Assembly (NCBI GenBank): GCA_902795905.1
Contig: CADBMY010000131.1
Location: forward strand, 1-6,703
Direction: 5' to 3'
Length of the DNA stretch: 6,703 nt
Source of the DNA: an uncultured Erysipelotrichaceae bacterium
GTDB taxonomy: Bacteria; Bacillota_I; Bacilli_A; Erysipelotrichales; Erysipelotrichaceae
The notes below the pieces were generated by a model. The model was not told the DNA's origin. It worked only from the letters and a program-made list of their open reading frames with translations, and searched no databases. Below, in pieces: positions 6,537 to 6,703 of the stretch. Positions within the stretch are counted from its first letter, which is position 1; every line of letters starts with the position of its first letter. Both the position numbers and the translations under genes were made by a program.

Positions 6537-6545
6537 ATTATAACA
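6537..6545 (-). promoter_or_regulatory. Extended -10 promoter giving a probably leaderless carboxypeptidase mRNA
   Basis: The minus strand reads TGTTATAAT, a perfect extended -10. The seventh base after it is the A of ATG 6530, so transcription should begin at or next to the start codon. There is no good -35 at 16-18 bases and no Shine-Dalgarno sequence at normal spacing; the nearest AAAGGGA is about 20 bases upstream. Confidence 0.65.
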
Positions 6546-6553
6546 AATCCCTT

Positions 6554-6581
6554 TTGACGAAATGAATATGAGTGATATAAT
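6554..6581 (+). promoter_or_regulatory. Sigma-A promoter of tRNA-Leu
   Basis: TTGACG (6554-6559), a 16-base spacer, and TATAAT (6576-6581) preceded by TG (6573-6574) for an extended -10. Predicted start is near 6588, six bases before the mature tRNA 5' end. It is back to back with the carboxypeptidase promoter. Confidence 0.85.
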
Positions 6582-6593
6582 AACTTAGCCGAT

Positions 6594-6677
6594 GCGCCAG
6601 TGGTGGAATGGCAGACACGTACGCTTGAGGGGCGTATGGAGAGATCCGTGCAAGTTCAAGTCTTGTCTGGCGCACCA
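6594..6677 (+). tRNA. tRNA-Leu(GAG)
   Basis: An 84-base class II tRNA. The acceptor arms GCGCCAG and CTGGCGC pair perfectly. The D-stem is GTG/CAC. The anticodon stem TACGC/GCGTA encloses the loop TTGAGGG, with anticodon GAG at 6627-6629, reading CUC and CUU leucine codons. A long variable arm (GGA/TCC) identifies a leucine or serine type. The T-stem GCAAG/CTTGT (one G-U pair) encloses TTCAAGT. The discriminator is A and CCA is encoded in the DNA (6675-6677). A run of six T follows at once. Confidence 0.96.
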
Positions 6678-6703
6678 TTTTTTATTTCCGGAGAGTGATC
6701 TCC
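6678..6703 (+). terminator. Possible tRNA terminator, cut by the window edge
   Basis: A T-rich stretch (TTTTTTATTT) directly after the tRNA is followed by GGAGA-GTGA-TCTCC (6690-6703), a 5-bp hairpin that could extend as CCGGAGA if GG follows. Any T-tract after the hairpin would be outside the window, so the call is tentative. Confidence 0.35.

Noticed and set aside
1..6703. CRISPR arrays, insertion sequences, phage genes or attachment sites
   Set aside because: No spaced direct repeats, transposase or integrase motifs, or terminal inverted repeats were seen. A tRNA gene is present, but no duplicated tRNA 3' end is visible, so an integration site cannot be claimed.

Overview
The window reads as chromosomal DNA of an anaerobic, fermentative, low-to-moderate GC Gram-positive bacterium (Bacillota). 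An Erysipelotrichales or clostridia-like gut or oral lineage is my best guess. The grounds are strong AGGAGG ribosome-binding sites, consensus sigma-A promoters, oxygen-sensitive [FeFe]-hydrogenase proteins, a DacA/DacF-type carboxypeptidase with a C-terminal membrane anchor, and a TypA with a clostridial-looking G1 motif. The lineage is inferred from remembered family resemblance; no search was possible.

Layout: every protein gene is on the minus strand, so transcription runs from high to low coordinates. At the right edge a tRNA-Leu(GAG) is on the plus strand, divergent from a D-Ala-D-Ala carboxypeptidase gene (5232-6530). That gene's start codon sits directly behind an extended -10 box, which suggests a leaderless mRNA. 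Next come typA/bipA (3335-5173), whose terminator hairpin holds its own stop codon in the loop, and a small DUF1232 (YkvA-like) gene (2835-3266). A non-coding stretch follows (2544-2834) with a hairpin, a Rex-like operator and a sigma-A promoter. The left third is a tight hydrogenase operon: a group B-like [FeFe]-hydrogenase (1083-2543), an 83-residue thioredoxin-like [2Fe-2S] protein (821-1072), and a second H-cluster protein resembling sensory hydrogenases (1-819, cut by the window edge).

How the parts may work together: the first hydrogenase would release H2 from reduced ferredoxin. The [2Fe-2S] protein could pass electrons, and the truncated third protein could sense H2 or redox state. 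A Rex-like site upstream of the promoter would tie the operon to the NADH/NAD+ ratio. This pairing of a catalytic and a probable sensory H-cluster protein in one redox-controlled operon is the most interesting element. The other genes are housekeeping: cell-wall trimming, a ribosome-associated GTPase and a tRNA. For three genes (hydrogenase, typA, carboxypeptidase) I moved the start from a longer TTG/GTG reading to an internal ATG on ribosome-binding-site or promoter evidence.
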